Counted from the stretch's first letter, positions 33,278 to 45,183 are shown. The stretch: 64,000 nt of DNA from Polytrichum commune (GCA_950295325.1 OX485803.1:48189554-48253553), one strand, 5' to 3'. Numbers and translations are program-made. Notes: generated from the sequence alone by a model not told the origin.

Positions 33278-34281
33278 CAATGTCCGGGGATAACCGGTAT
33301 TTAGTGTAATGGCGGCTGGTTGGTTTTGTGAAAAGTCCGGTTGAATTGCGAAAGTGGAGGATCTGAAATTGGTGCTTTTGAAAAAAAAACGGATTTCAAC
33401 TGGCCACCATTTTGGAGAGGAGGATTTCTACCTGGATGAATTGTGAAATAGGCGGATATTATCCAGTTTGATTCATCTAGGGCCGGATATCATCTGGTTC
33501 TAGGGTTTAGGTTATGTGTTTGTTGTAGGCTTGTAGTGATTTGGTGAATGGCGGACAGGCGGAGCTTTTGCTTCATTGTTGACGGCTAGCGTTTAGAATG
33601 TATTATGAGTGTGTTTATGGAAGATCTTTGTGGTGATCTTGATAACGTACTAATGGAAGCCATAGCTTTATGGAGGAACTCTACAAAGTTTAGATGGTTG
33701 TTTTCACATCCACAGAGATACCTTTTAGGGCGTTTTTCCTCTTGAAGGTGAAGATGATACTGCTGATTTTGACTCTAACAGTTGATGAATTTCATTTTTG
33801 TATATAGTATGGTATGTTAGGTTACTCCTTTATCATGATGTGCCCTCAAATCTAATATGAGGTTTTAAGACCTAGGTATGATAGAAGAGTAAATCCACAG
33901 CCATCACCGGTTGATGGGTTATTTTAGATTCAAATCCTGCTATGGATAAATTGTTGATCATTGTTGCTGGATGTTGATATCATTACATATTATTGGTGTA
34001 TGTTACTATATTATTTGGACATTGTTGTTGAATGGTGTATGTTGTGTGTAGATATAATTTTGCTACATTGGAAAACTAGCTTACTTATCAATGCCCAAGT
34101 TTTTGGCGGGTTGTCATTACAATGAAGAGGAAATTAGCCGGCACTTGAAAAAAAATATAGGATATTGGCCAGTCCAAATTAATGGCAATAAGTTTGCAAC
34201 CGGTCAAATCTTGAAAAAACCGGTAGAAGTTGTGAAGGGGCGGATTTTAGCTGGTTGAGCTCAAAAATCTCCCGAACCCTA
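33278..34281. mobile_element. 1-kb non-autonomous Mutator-like element
   Basis: TTGCAAAG at 33270-33277 and 34282-34289 flanks it. The ends are AATGTCCGGGGATAACCGG and AAAAATCTCCCGAACCCTA, the same two end types as the short MITEs (CGGGGAGAACCGG and GGGGAGATTTTTG). The interior is rich in CCGG motifs and has no transposase-like reading frame. Confidence 0.68.
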
Positions 34282-34289
34282 TTGCAAAG

Positions 34290-34927
34290 GCCAATCTATG
34301 ATTTAGGACAACATGTTCCATGCACATTCCCTCTTTTAAATCCTAAAAGGTGGGAAGAGGATGTCACAAAATTTTCTCCCAACTTTCAAAATAGGCTCAA
34401 AACACGATGAGCTAGTGAGCTCTTAATAGAAAAGGAGGATCAAACCCATGAATCTGTTTGTATTTGAGGGACTTCATGGATAATTCTAGTGACACCATAT
34501 TTTGGATATTTTTACACTAACATGTAACTTGATGTGTTGCCCAAGACTCATATGTTGATAGTACATCATTTATGTTATCTAGTGTCATGTACACTATTTG
34601 CAAAGGGCCTAAACTAGATGCTTAGAGGTCTCAAAGTGTCATGTCTGCTAATTACCAATATGACATTATTCTTCAACATCAATAACTTTTTAAAGTGAAA
34701 AGTATTTACATTATGACATTTAGCATAGCACATTTGCATAATTTAGATGATAGTTTTGCGTCTTAGTATGAAAAAGGAAGATATTATTGAGCATACTAAT
34801 GGCAAGTGGCATGTGTTTACATTTTAGTATACAAGAGGAAGATATAATTGGGCATACAAGTGTCATTTGCATACACTTTAGTCAACTTATAGACCATTGT
34901 GTGACACATGCATACACCTCATAACAC
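34290..34927. other. intergenic, no gene seen
   Basis: AT-rich. A GAGGAAGATAT-ATTGRGCATAC segment is repeated near 34785 and 34845. Confidence 0.4.
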
Positions 34928-34929
34928 TA

Positions 34930-35435
34930 CGGTAATCTCCCACTTACGTACGCACCTGTTTAAGTACGCATCCCAGTTAAGTGCATAATTTTTTTTGACA
35001 ACAATCAGGGTTCAAACTTTATTGTTTGAACATGTTATGTAGAATCATTTACAGCTAATGCATGATTTTTTTACGCTTCACATTCAATGCCAGTTTGTTA
35101 ACGTTTTGTTGAAATGTCTCAAACGATTGTTGCAATTCATCATACATCTGTTCACCTTCCGTTGGAACATCGGAGCAAAGCAATTGGTCGTCGATGTCAA
35201 GGACAATTCTTGGTAGAGCTTCAATGCCTTTGAAGTCGGTAGCACTTTCAAATTCAACAATGATTTCACATCATTGGGCTTCGGTCAAGCGGGTTGCCTT
35301 AGGTTTCATTCATTTCCCGTTGCGATTCATCGAATCAGAGGGTCCAGAAAGCGATATGAGTAAAGTACGCACGTACCAACTAAGTGCGCACCAACGACTT
35401 CAGTTCAAAGTGCATACTCAAGCGGGAGATTATTG
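34930..35435 (-). mobile_element. pogo/Tigger-like deletion derivative
   Basis: TA at 34928-34929 and 35436-35437 flanks inverted ends of the form CRRTAATCTCCCRCTT. Several AAGTRCGCAC motifs lie just inside both ends. On the minus strand the interior keeps an N-terminal piece, MKPKATRLTEAQ, then a stop, then C-E-I-I. It is joined to an acidic C-terminal piece (I-E-A-L-P-R-I-V-L-D-I-D-D through S-F-E-T-F-Q-Q-N) that ends at 35084. The start resembles the helix-turn-helix of Tigger/pogo transposases, so this looks like an internally deleted copy whose catalytic domain is gone. Confidence 0.6.
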
Positions 35436-35437
35436 TA

Positions 35438-36189
35438 TTGACCATACCATGCCCCCATGGGGTGGATTCTTCATGCAATGTATGAAGTAATATGAATGCA
35501 TAAAGGGGTATTATTTGAGGCATGAGTGTATATAATATACATACATGAGAACTTATTTTCTCCAATGTGTACATTGAAAAAGGCTATTAAGGATCTTGAA
35601 GTTTAGGTAGATATTAAAAAAATGAACTTAATGTATAGAGAAAAAAGATGACAATATCATGCAAGTTTCATCCAAATGACATGTGTTTTAGGGTCACATT
35701 ATTATGAATTATATCCTATGAATGAAAACATGTTCAATAACTTTCTCATTGGAAAGTGAAAGTGAATTCTATATGTAATAAGTGCCTTTTTATATCATGA
35801 TTTATATATTTTGTGTATGTAGTGGAGGCATTGATCACATTAAATTGAAAAGTTTAGAACAAATACTTCAGTCCATTTTCTAGCCTACTCTTAATACGTA
35901 TATATTTGTATTTCTGTATGAATTTCTCATATAGAGGGGGCATTATCTCATAGTCACCCATGCATGTCATTTAGGTTTATACTGAAGAGTCCACCCCTAG
36001 GCTCATGCCAACATATTAGTAAGTGCACTTGAACACCAAGTGTTATGAGGTGACACTAATGGTGAAGTCGTTGATCATTAGTATAACCTAGCATACACCT
36101 CAAAATAAGATAAGTGACACTATCATGCATGTGACACCAAATACCATAAACAACATAGGATTTAGTCATCCTTATTGTTGAGTAGAAGG
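35438..36189. other. intergenic, no gene seen
   Basis: AT-rich, with no coding or repeat structure noted. Confidence 0.4.
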
Positions 36190-36545
36190 ATGATGGGGGT
36201 GTCGGGATCTTCACAGGAGGCCATGTGAGTCCAATGTAAAGTGTGGGAGTCCAAATTTGACGGAAAGACGGAAATACGGAAATACGGATTCCATTTCCAT
36301 ATTTTTCCTTGCTTATCTGAAGGTAATAGGGTCTCTTAGGTTAAAATTACTTGTACTAGGAAATAGAGTATTCTAACTCCGCCTTGTGCGGTAAAACGAC
36401 TTAAAATAAGTACTATGACCGGTCCGTCAAATAGGATGGGCGGACCGTGTAATCATGATCCGAACCATTGGTCCGGACCAAGTAACGGACGCGCCAAGAT
36501 TACCCAACGGACCGGAAGTGGCGGTTATAACGGGTTTATGACGGT

Positions 36546-36630
36546 TGGGGGAAGACCGTCGGAAAACCGTTATAACCGTTATAACCGTTTTCCGTTAACC
36601 CAAACGGTAACAGGGGAGGGATATTTAGGA
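36546..36630 (+). promoter_or_regulatory. putative promoter of the gag-like frame
   Basis: Three CCGTTATAACCGTT-type direct repeats (MYB-core-like AACCGTT) at 36563-36590 are followed by a TATA-like GGATATTTAGG at 36618. The ATG of the long frame is about 240 bases further on. Confidence 0.4.
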
Positions 36631-36861
36631 GTCCCTTCCTTCTCCTTCCCACTTTTTTCTGATTCACAAACGACGAAATTGCTGAGAGAACGAGTGGTGA
36701 GGTTGTTGTCATTTCGAGCCGCCAGCAGTTGGATTGCTGGGACTCAGCACTTTTCAGTCACCGGCAGTTGGTTTGCCGGGACTTTGTAGCAGTTAGACGG
36801 AAGAGAGGGAATCCGGAAGAGAGACAGAGTTGCAAGCCGGAAAGTTAGAAGGGAGAGAAAA

Positions 36862-38934
36862 ATGCCGGAAGCACGGGAAGAGGATCAGCGGGAACCCATC
36901 CCGATTCCGCTGAAAGCCCTCACCCCTGCAATTCCGAGGGAGGATAGAGAGCTGCAGGAGCTCGCGGAAGATCTCCGGGTCATGGGTTGTGCGGGACTGC
37001 TCTCTAAACCCTGGAACCTCAGAGCGGAAGATACCCTCCGTGAGTTTAGGTTCGAGAGAGGCAATCAGTGGCTAGGCACAAAGAGGAGGGATCCGGAAAA
37101 TTGGACTCCGGATACCTGGAACAAGGTTTACGGGTTTCCCAGGGGGATTGCAGAAGGGTGGGCCGGCCGCCGCGACGGCCTGTTCGCCGGAAAGTTCAGA
37201 GGGGACGCGGATCCAAAGGACGGATTCCACCCTGGGAACTGCCGGAATCTTAGGGAGCGGAGAGTGTTAGAGTTTCTCCTGCCCATTCTCAATCCGGACA
37301 AGCCGAAGCGGATTAGCCTCACCATGGCTAACACACTGTTTGGTGCAATGTCCGGAGTCCGGCCGGTGAACTGGGGCCTGATCATCCAGGAGATAGTCGG
37401 ACGGGCCCTCCCCCACATCGGCCGGAAACCCTCCTTCCTCTCCCCCTTCATTTTGCACCTCTACCAGCACTTCGACTGCATCTTGGCGGAGGAGGAGGAC
37501 CTGCTAACGATAGCGGCGGACGAGGTCACCTACAAACTTCTTCCGGAAGCCGGAGACGTCGAGACGGAGACCTCCAGCCACCCCATTCTTCCGGAAGCAC
37601 CTCCCTCGTCACCCGAAAGCCCGCCGCCAACCGTCTCGAGGCCACTCTCTCCCCCTCCCCCTCACCATCATCCGGAAGCCGGACCCAGCCAGGAGACCAC
37701 ATGGCGAAATGTGAACCTATCAGCTTGGGATTTTCCGGAAAATCCCTTCAAGCGGATGCAGGAGGGGATGGAGGACCTGCAAACCCAGTACTTCCGGCTG
37801 GAGCACATCGTCCGAGGGGCGAACCAGGCTCTGGACGACTGCGGGCCCGGAAATATTCTTCGAGAGTTGGCAAAGAGGGCGGACCGGAAGGAGCTGGAGC
37901 AGGCCAAGACGGAGAACGCTCACCTCACCGCGCAGGTAGCGGCCATGACTCAGGAGCTAAGTCAGAAGAGCGAAGATATCCGGAAGTACCACGCGGAGCA
38001 GGCAGTGTTCTTCAGCCGGATCCGGGAGTTGGTGGGGCATCCGGTGGAGATCGTCAACAAGGCGCACCTCTACGACCGGATGATGGAGTCCGGAGAACCC
38101 GCTTCCGCCAGGCATATCCTTCCCATCCTCGTGAAGTACTCACGAACGATGAAGGACCTCCTGGCGGAAATCCAGAGGGTGGTTCCACCAAGCGGAACAC
38201 CCCGGCGGGTACTCTATCCGGGTCCGCCTGGGTCACCAACCGGAACCCTCTATGAGGTAGTTGGTGAAGTGGCCCCGGTGCAGAATCCGCCGACATCTGC
38301 AGGACCCAGCCAGCAGGGAGGCGGCTCGCAGCCGACTAGTTCCGGGAGGGTTCCGGAACAGGTCCGTTCTCCCCAGGTGAGGAGGAAGAATACTGGGTCG
38401 GTCCGATCCGGGAGAGGCCAGTCCCCGGTTCCGCGAAACTCGGATCGATCCCGGACTCCGGATAGGGCTAGGACGCCGATCCGGCACCAAACTTCTGATC
38501 GGGAGGCAACTCCGAGTAGGGGCAAAGCCCCTATGACCCACGCCTCGCCATCGTCTCCTCAGGACTGCCAAATGGTCAGTCCCTTTCCTCCGCCACCCTC
38601 AAGGGCGGCCTCCAACAGGGATCCGTGGACGGCTTCGATCTCGGGCGGACGGAATCTGGAGCAGGGCACCGGAAGCGATCCTTCTCCGATCCGGAGCCTC
38701 CGGATGGGGGCAGTTTCCAGAACCCCAGGGACAGTCTCTGGAACACCAGGGACCGGGACACCGCGGACCGAGAGAGCAGCGGATTCGGAGGACGAGGTTG
38801 CCCCGTCTCTGAACATGAGGAGGATGCTCACGCGGCTGCAGAAGGCATCGTCGGGAGGGGGCTCATCCGCCGTCAACGGGTTGGGCAGTCACTCAAAGGA
38901 GGGATCGGCTCTGAAGAAGCACCGCTCTTCTTAG
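36862..38934 (+). CDS. gag-like 690-residue protein, intronless
   Basis: The frame is intact and GC-rich, unlike every other transposon frame in the window. Residues 30-235 form a globular domain with a conserved-looking core (LTMANTLFGAMSGVRPVNWG ... FILHLYQHFDCIL). It resembles the plant mobile-element gag-like domains found in retrotransposon derivatives. Residues about 240-285 are proline-rich. Residues about 295-430 are predicted helical or coiled-coil (many E/K/Q, e.g. KRADRKELEQAKTENAHL). The rest is disordered, rich in S, R and P with RSRTPDRARTPIR-like runs. There is no CCHC zinc knuckle, protease or polymerase. A role in packaging or in partnership with another element is inference only. 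A domesticated host gene is the alternative. Confidence 0.65.
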   Translation: MPEAREEDQREPIPIPLKALTPAIPREDRELQELAEDLRVMGCAGLLSKPWNLRAEDTLREFRFERGNQWLGTKRRDPENWTPDTWNKVYGFPRGIAEGWAGRRDGLFAGKFRGDADPKDGFHPGNCRNLRERRVLEFLLPILNPDKPKRISLTMANTLFGAMSGVRPVNWGLIIQEIVGRALPHIGRKPSFLSPFILHLYQHFDCILAEEEDLLTIAADEVTYKLLPEAGDVETETSSHPILPEAPPSSPESPPPTVSRPLSPPPPHHHPEAGPSQETTWRNVNLSAWDFPENPFKRMQEGMEDLQTQYFRLEHIVRGANQALDDCGPGNILRELAKRADRKELEQAKTENAHLTAQVAAMTQELSQKSEDIRKYHAEQAVFFSRIRELVGHPVEIVNKAHLYDRMMESGEPASARHILPILVKYSRTMKDLLAEIQRVVPPSGTPRRVLYPGPPGSPTGTLYEVVGEVAPVQNPPTSAGPSQQGGGSQPTSSGRVPEQVRSPQVRRKNTGSVRSGRGQSPVPRNSDRSRTPDRARTPIRHQTSDREATPSRGKAPMTHASPSSPQDCQMVSPFPPPPSRAASNRDPWTASISGGRNLEQGTGSDPSPIRSLRMGAVSRTPGTVSGTPGTGTPRTERAADSEDEVAPSLNMRRMLTRLQKASSGGGSSAVNGLGSHSKEGSALKKHRSS

Positions 38935-39076
38935 TTGAGGAGAATAACTAGTTTAGTTAGGCAGAATAGAGGTAGGCAGGTAGGGCTTAGGAGTTTTTGA
39001 AGATGAGTAATAAAATTTTCCTTTGGGAGTGTCAGCGGGAAATCCGGGAGACCGGGTGTAGTTAGGGTTTTCCTTA

Positions 39077-39101
39077 GCGGCGGCCGCTTGGGCCGCCGCC
39101 C
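39077..39101. repeat. GC hairpin
   Basis: GCGGCGGCC and GGCCGCCGC pair around a GCTTG loop in the 3' non-coding part of the gag-like element. Confidence 0.8.
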
Positions 39102-39195
39102 TCAGTTTAGGGATTTTGAGCCTCTACTTAAGGCTGAATAAGGAGCTTGAGAAGGGTTCCTTCTCCATTGTTGTATTGTGATTACTCCTACTCTG

Positions 39196-39201
39196 AATAA
39201 A
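39196..39201 (+). promoter_or_regulatory. candidate polyadenylation signal AATAAA
   Basis: An AATAAA hexamer follows a T-rich stretch about 260 bases after the stop codon of the 690-codon frame. Confidence 0.4.
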
Positions 39202-39289
39202 TGCCCTAGTTCCTCACTCCTTGACTTCTCTTTAATGATGTTTGTGTGAATGATCCGGAGATTGTTAGCGGAGGAGAAAGAGGGCATGA

Positions 39290-39835
39290 GGGATAGGAGT
39301 TCCAGATAGGACATGAGAGAGGAGACCCGGATCAGATCCGGTTATTGCCTTGTAGATCCTCTCTGAGTGTAGTGGGAAGGAAACCTCACTAATCCGGTGG
39401 GTTGGGTAACGTCTAGGTGGGATAGCCGCTGGGAAGATTGGGTGAGATCCGGAAGGGATCCGGACTTACGCCAATCTGATCTTCTGAAGAGGTCCCACCG
39501 CCCTTAGACGGACCTATCCGGATGGTGGTACGGATCGCCCAGTTAGCTTAGATTGAGTAGAATCCAAGGTAGAGGTAGCCGGACAGATCCGTCGGAAGGA
39601 GAAGGGAAGGTCCGGATCAGTAAGGATTCCGGATTGGAGGCCACCTCCGGAGTGTAGTAGGAAGAGATCCTCATTGTTCCGGATTTCCGGGTAACATCCC
39701 GGTGAGACAGCCGTGGGAGAGATTAGGCAAAGGTCCGGAAGGGATCCGGACTTAACTGATCTTCCGAAGAGGTATCATCACTGGTGAACGGGACAATCCG
39801 GAAAGTGGTACGGGTCACCTACTCATTCCGTCGAG
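39290..39835 (+). repeat. diverged tandem duplication, about 0.3 kb
   Basis: The series GTGTAGTRGGAAG, CCGGAAGGGATCCGGACTTA, CTGATCTTC-GAAGAGGT and GTGGTACGG occurs twice in the same order, offset by about 290 bases. Confidence 0.7.
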
Positions 39836-40310
39836 TCAGATCTCCGCTCGGAATCCGGACTCCTCTGGTCACTATGGTCCCAAAAAACAATCCGGATCTC
39901 TCTGCGTGACCTGCCAAGACGGACCTGATCAATCCGGATTGGTTGTGAGGGAGTTTCCGGATTCCAATCTTATCAAGGACGTCTTCACCGGAAGAAACCA
40001 CCTATTTTAGAGGGTCGAACGTATAGGGGTGAGTAAGCATTATAATTCGTATCTAGAGGTCCAATCCGGAAAGGCACACTCCGGAAAAAAATTAAGAGTG
40101 TCCCCAAAGACCAAAAGTCCGGGAACTAGGGTTTCCGGAAATTTGGCTAAGGAAGAGAAAATAAGTAGGTACAGAAAGTTCTAGCCCTCCTACACTTCAC
40201 AGAATCCCTGGACAATACTAGGGTCATCCGGACAGACCGGATTAGGCACTTAAAACCGCCAATCCGGATATGTTGGTGTTCGCGTGTTCCCACATAAAGT
40301 TTCTACTACA

Positions 40311-42073
40311 AGTAGCAGGGTAGGTGAAGCCTTTGTATTTTTTTTGGTATGTCAAGTGTTCTAATGTTTTTCACAACAAATTATGTAGTTGATGACCTCA
40401 CTACAAGCATGAGTCCTAAACAATTGACATGTGACATTAAGAAAATTGTTCCACATCACTGTAAAATCGATAAATTTACTACAACAATAGAACTACAACA
40501 ATAGATTTGCATATTTCTCTCACCAACACAAAATGATTGCCTAGGACTCATATGTTGGTTTTTTTTTTGTTTTGGTTGGTTGGTTGGTCGGTCTTAGCCA
40601 TCATAGTGCAATATGAGCATTGATTTTGATGCAAGGTAATGTCACCTTCAAAATATTTTAGTCACATACATTTGTAGCCTTAATGTATGTTTCGACTTTT
40701 TGGATCTTTGTTTATCTCAACACCATAGCATTACTAAGTCAAGAGTCTACATTTTATGTGGGATCTAAATAAAGTGGGGCTGTGCTTGCATTATCCTTTC
40801 AAGATACTTGCCTGCCCATATTCAACATCGAATTTGGGCATGAAATGGTCTAAAGAAACAACCACGTAAAGTAGATGAGGCTAATGTGGACACCTCCAAC
40901 TTTGTGGAATCATGACGCCAATGGTATCATGCAATAGAAGCTTGAGCGGGTTAGCAATTGCCAATCAAGACCAAAGAATTTGAAATCTCTGAAATTTGAG
41001 TTGAGAAAGGGGTTGATCTAGGCTCCGGAATCTAAGATTCTATGTTTCCCAAACTAGTGTTATAAGGGGAAATGCTTTTGTTGTTCAATGTTGTGTAAGT
41101 GGACGACATCACTAGCATATTCTACGTGAGTCGTTTGCCAATGTCAAACAAAGATTGATGCCAATATTGGGTGTGTCATGTCTCTAAAGTGGTCACAACT
41201 AAGAAAAAATGTTGCCAAATTGACTTTTCATCATAGAATACCCACAATACAACTTGATCGGCACCTCACATCCACATGTCGCCTTCTAGTTTGCCTAAAT
41301 TGCCGCCTCCTAGTTTGCCCATGCTGCCGCCTCCTAATTTGCCCACCTCACCCACAAAAATCAAGCATGTCATAGCTCGGTGGATGACACTCCTAATTAT
41401 GGAGGATAGTGGGTATAGTTAAATTTTAACAAAGACAACTAACCCAAATATCATCAAGGTGATGGCCAAATCACCATGTATTACTCACCCACCGGCTTAA
41501 AGTGAGTGTACCACCGTTTAAGAGCCAAAAATAGGTGGCTAATTAAAGAAGCTAACCAAATTAGCCTCATCTACCTTATATACATGCTATATGGAACAAC
41601 TCCCTAGCATTGAAGGAGAACAACAGAGGTCATGGCCCATGGGCATAGTTAGGATTTGAATAGACATTCAACAGATTCAGAAAGAAAAATGCATATGTCA
41701 TGGAATATGAGGGCTGTACTGTGGGGCCGATAGGACGATAAGAAGATGAGTGAAGCCTTTGAAATAATTGTCCATACGAATGTAGAGATTGAGACACTTT
41801 CATAGGTGTTGCTGCAATGAAAGTACCCACAAAATATAAAATTACAAGAACCTCGGACCAACAAGATATCGGATAATATCATTCCACTTGTCTGGATGAC
41901 AATGAGCTGCTTGAATTAGGAGATCGTAAAGAACATAACGTTACTTAACTAATGAGGTATGGCCACTTGAGGGTAAATGGGCTTGGGTGAGGCTTTCCAC
42001 CCGTCCAAATCCCAACAAGTCACCAGTGCATCATGAGCCAACTTGATTTTTTTTTAGAACCTCCAACAATAGT
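40311..42073. other. intergenic with a 24-bp minisatellite
   Basis: No gene seen. Three 24-bp units (CGCCTYCTARTTTGCC...) lie at 41280-41351, and a GGTT/GGTC run lies near 40574. Confidence 0.5.
41280..41351 (+). repeat. 24-bp tandem repeat, 3 units
   Basis: Units start with CGCCTTCTAG, CGCCTCCTAG and CGCCTCCTAA, exactly 24 bases apart. Confidence 0.85.
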
Positions 42074-42215
42074 CATAACTCGGATCCATAACAATGTTAT
42101 GCGGGATGGAGAATATTCCCTGAAATATTCTCCACATTCAGACTGAATGTGGGAAAGATTTTGTGGAAACCTGTCAGTCCCGCAGAACATTGTTATGGAT
42201 TTGAATAATGTTATG
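42074..42215. mobile_element. MITE, CATAACATTATT family, copy 2
   Basis: GGATCCATAACAATGTTATG at the left pairs with CATTGTTATGGATTTG at the right. It has lost a few bases at the extreme left end compared with 14854-14999. Confidence 0.75.
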
Positions 42216-42295
42216 ATCATGTCGGTCACACATGACTAGGTTTCTAACTAGACGCCTAATGATTAACTATGTCTAACCTAACACGCATTGGAACC

Positions 42296-42983
42296 ATAAC
42301 ATTATTCAGATTCATAGCAGTGCTTATTGGGAGTGACAATATTCCACCAAAATTTCCCTGATCTTCCCACATTCTATACGAAAGTTTGTTAAATGTTTTA
42401 AAGGGAAGTAGAAGACATTGATTTATTGCCATCCCTAATCCTTGTACAAGAACTTGCTTTTAGCTTAGATGGTTTAAAGACTTATCGCTTAGATGTGGTC
42501 TTATGAAGCAAGTAAAAATCCTGAGGTAGAGGACGTTATGATGGAATGCTTTCCTTCCATTATATGCTCATAATGGACCACCATAGCATTATTCAGCTGC
42601 ATGGTTGTATTTCGTTCTATATTTAGCATATGGCATGGGCCTCCACTATCTTACCTTCATGGGAAGAAACTTAGAAAATAAGAAGAAAATAATGCGGTAC
42701 AAATAATGAATAGTACATGTATGAATAGTATGATTATTGTGAAATATTGTCGGTATTTTCAGTGATAGTGTTGTTATGAACAATATTTTGAATGAATAAC
42801 ACTAGGTTGAACAATGTTTCCTATGAATAGTGGTTGGAGTACAACTCCACCCAAATTTCCAAGTGTCAACTTGAATGTATGAATAGTATGCGAATATTCT
42901 CACTTTGTTCAGGGGCCCCACAAATTATAAATGACATATTCTAGAGCCATGAAACTAACCCACATGGCTAAATAATGTTATGA
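42296..42983. mobile_element. two further CATAACATTATT-family copies
   Basis: A truncated left half (42296-42380) is followed by a longer relative. That one begins CATAGCATTATTCAGCTGCA at 42584 and ends with the complementary TAAATAATGTTATG at 42983. Its interior is unrelated to that of the short copies. Confidence 0.55.
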
Positions 42984-43143
42984 CTACTACGTCAATTTAT
43001 GCATCACCTATGTCCTTGAAAGCAAATGAAATAATACAAAGGCAAGATATATAAGGTATGTGGCCTTATGAAATGAAATGAAATTGATTTTAAAGTCTGG
43101 AAGCCAAAAGGGCTCATGGGACTCAAAGTACATCACAATCATG

Positions 43144-43446
43144 TCAAACTGCTAATTCCTTAGAGTAGCTTAGTGCAATAACCTCCATGAGATAGAGGCT
43201 ACTATCAACTTGATGGTCCAATTGGAAGAAAGACTTGAGACTCCCTAGTACGACAATCCCAAATAGTGAAGGGAACTCATCTCTAATGGATCTGTAGAGA
43301 GGACACTCCAACACAAAGTGTGCCTCATTTTCAACTATATTGTAGGAGCAAGCATGATGTATGTAATCACTCTTCTTAATTGCACACCTAGCTTTTGACT
43401 GGTATAAGGTAAGGCTTGTAGTTACTAGCAAACACCAAAAAGACAC
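43144..43446 (-). pseudogene. LINE C-terminal fragment
   Basis: A 100-codon open stretch on the minus strand carries the Cys/His pattern of the domain after reverse transcriptase in many plant LINEs: C-A-I-K, HHACSYNIVENEAHFVLECP and L-Y-R-S-I-R-D-E-F. The rest of the element is not recognisable. Debris at 32340-32620 may belong to the same family. Confidence 0.55.
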
Positions 43447-45183
43447 ATGTCATGATCAAATTTGGGAATATGTGCTCAAAATGTAGACCATTCTAGGTTC
43501 AATGGTTAACATGATAGGGAGGGTCTTTGTGATCACTCATAGAAAAAGAAAATCTTCACTTTGATCATTAATAACTCTTCCATCTCAGCTTCAACCTTGA
43601 AACTTGAAATGACAATCTTTGTGATTTACAATTGCTAACGAGATGACGCCATTCTCGGCCTGGTCTGCCAAGGTCCCTGCCACAGTATTTTACACTAACC
43701 CACAAATATGCAGCTCTAGTCGACACACATTTTCAACCTGCTTCAGAGTATAGTTCACCAAAAAATTTGACAAGTCAAAACCATTTCCCTTGCGATTTGG
43801 TTTTTGAATGTGATTGAGGGGTCGCTAAAACTACCTACTTTGAAAGGCATTCTTGAATCCGCATTCTTGAGAGGCCCTTCAAGTGATTGATATAGAGAAA
43901 CCCCATCAGTGAGATCCCTTCATATCCACACAAAAACTTTGCGATATATGCAGTATTTAGAATTCACAGTTTCGGACACATCATAACCGGGAACATCTTT
44001 GTTTCACAAATTTCTGTTAAGTAAGTGCACACTACTAACATCCAAATGCAAAACATTTGTTCAGATTGTGGGTTTCAATCGTGAAGGTGGGTACCTAGTT
44101 ATGTGAATGAAAACAGCATATATTGCGAGCGAAAGAATATAGAAAATGCTTTTGTGTGCCAATCGTCACAATACCGGGTAATCCGAATGAAAACAGCATG
44201 TAAGGTACTTGGCCTATTGTGGGCACTTTCAACTCCATTGGATCGATGAGCTGAAGCACTCATTCTGGTAGCATCTTTGAATGAGGAAGAACGCAGATGA
44301 CCACTCAAAGTGCATATTCCATTATTCATAAAGTGGTCATGTTTTTTTGGGGGGGGGGACTTCAAGGCTCATTTGTGCTAAGAATGGCATTTACGTGTGC
44401 CTACTTGTGTGACCGACAATGTGTAAAAGAATAGTTTGTCACATTCTAACAAGCATACCATGTGCTTGAAATTTGTGTTTGAGACACTTATTGGATATAT
44501 ATATATATAGAAGTGGTCTCAAAGTGGTTGCAATATAAGACTCCAGTTCTTTCTTGTACTATAAGTGGTGTCAAAATGGTTTTGTTCCTCCTTCCAAAAC
44601 CGGCATTAAGTTCCATGAATGCAAGAGAATGTTTGCTTCAAGTTGTGCAACTGAGGTGGACGTGCCTAAACAGAACGCAACAATAATCTGGACACCTGTA
44701 TTTGAGTGGTATGTGATTCGATGTGGATCTAAGAACTGAGACCAAACGGACAAGTCTTTAGAAGAGATTGGCCTATGTGTATAAAATATGCTTATCAATT
44801 TGGATTCAATAGTCGACATGATTTGGGAGGACATATATGACCACTTGATGAGCACAAGAATCTTCACTTTGATGAAGAATAAGATATCCAGATGAGCTCC
44901 GAAAAGCATGAGGCAAATGGCTACGAGCACAATTTGGATCTGCTAATCATCTTGCCTGCACGAATGGCGTGTTTCATATCCTACCAGAAGGTGGGCGCGA
45001 AGAGAAAAATACCCATCTAAATGCACGTCCGCCTCATGCCTAAGATGACATGATCACACGATCATAAACTAGCCAATGTAATGTATGGACGCTTGAATCA
45101 AGACTTCAGTAAAACCCCAAGCTAGGCCGTCACATACGACACGTGACCAACATCGATCAGGCACACACATACCTTCGATCGAG
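43447..45183. other. intergenic, no gene seen
   Basis: AT-rich. A 16-base direct repeat GAATGAAAACAGCAT lies at 44106 and 44184, a ten-G run at 44349-44358 and a TA repeat near 44497. Confidence 0.45.

Larger units (their letters stand above)
36190..40310 (+). mobile_element. CCGG-dense gag-only element, ends unresolved
   Basis: Base composition changes abruptly at about 36.2 kb and back at about 40.3 kb. Within these limits CCGG, usually as TCCGGA, is extremely frequent: by eye about thirty sites in 38941-40300 alone. The segment has a promoter-like 5' part, one long gag-like frame and a non-coding 3' part with a diverged 0.3-kb tandem duplication. No reverse transcriptase or integrase was found. 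TGTCGGGATC at the left and TTCCCACA at the right are weak end candidates, and long terminal repeats were not recognised. It may be a large derivative of an LTR retrotransposon. Confidence 0.5.

Noticed and set aside
37128-38876. Alternative frames within the 690-codon gag-like gene
   Set aside because: GC-rich, stop-poor DNA gives many spurious frames; only the 36862 frame has domain structure and a promoter-like upstream region.
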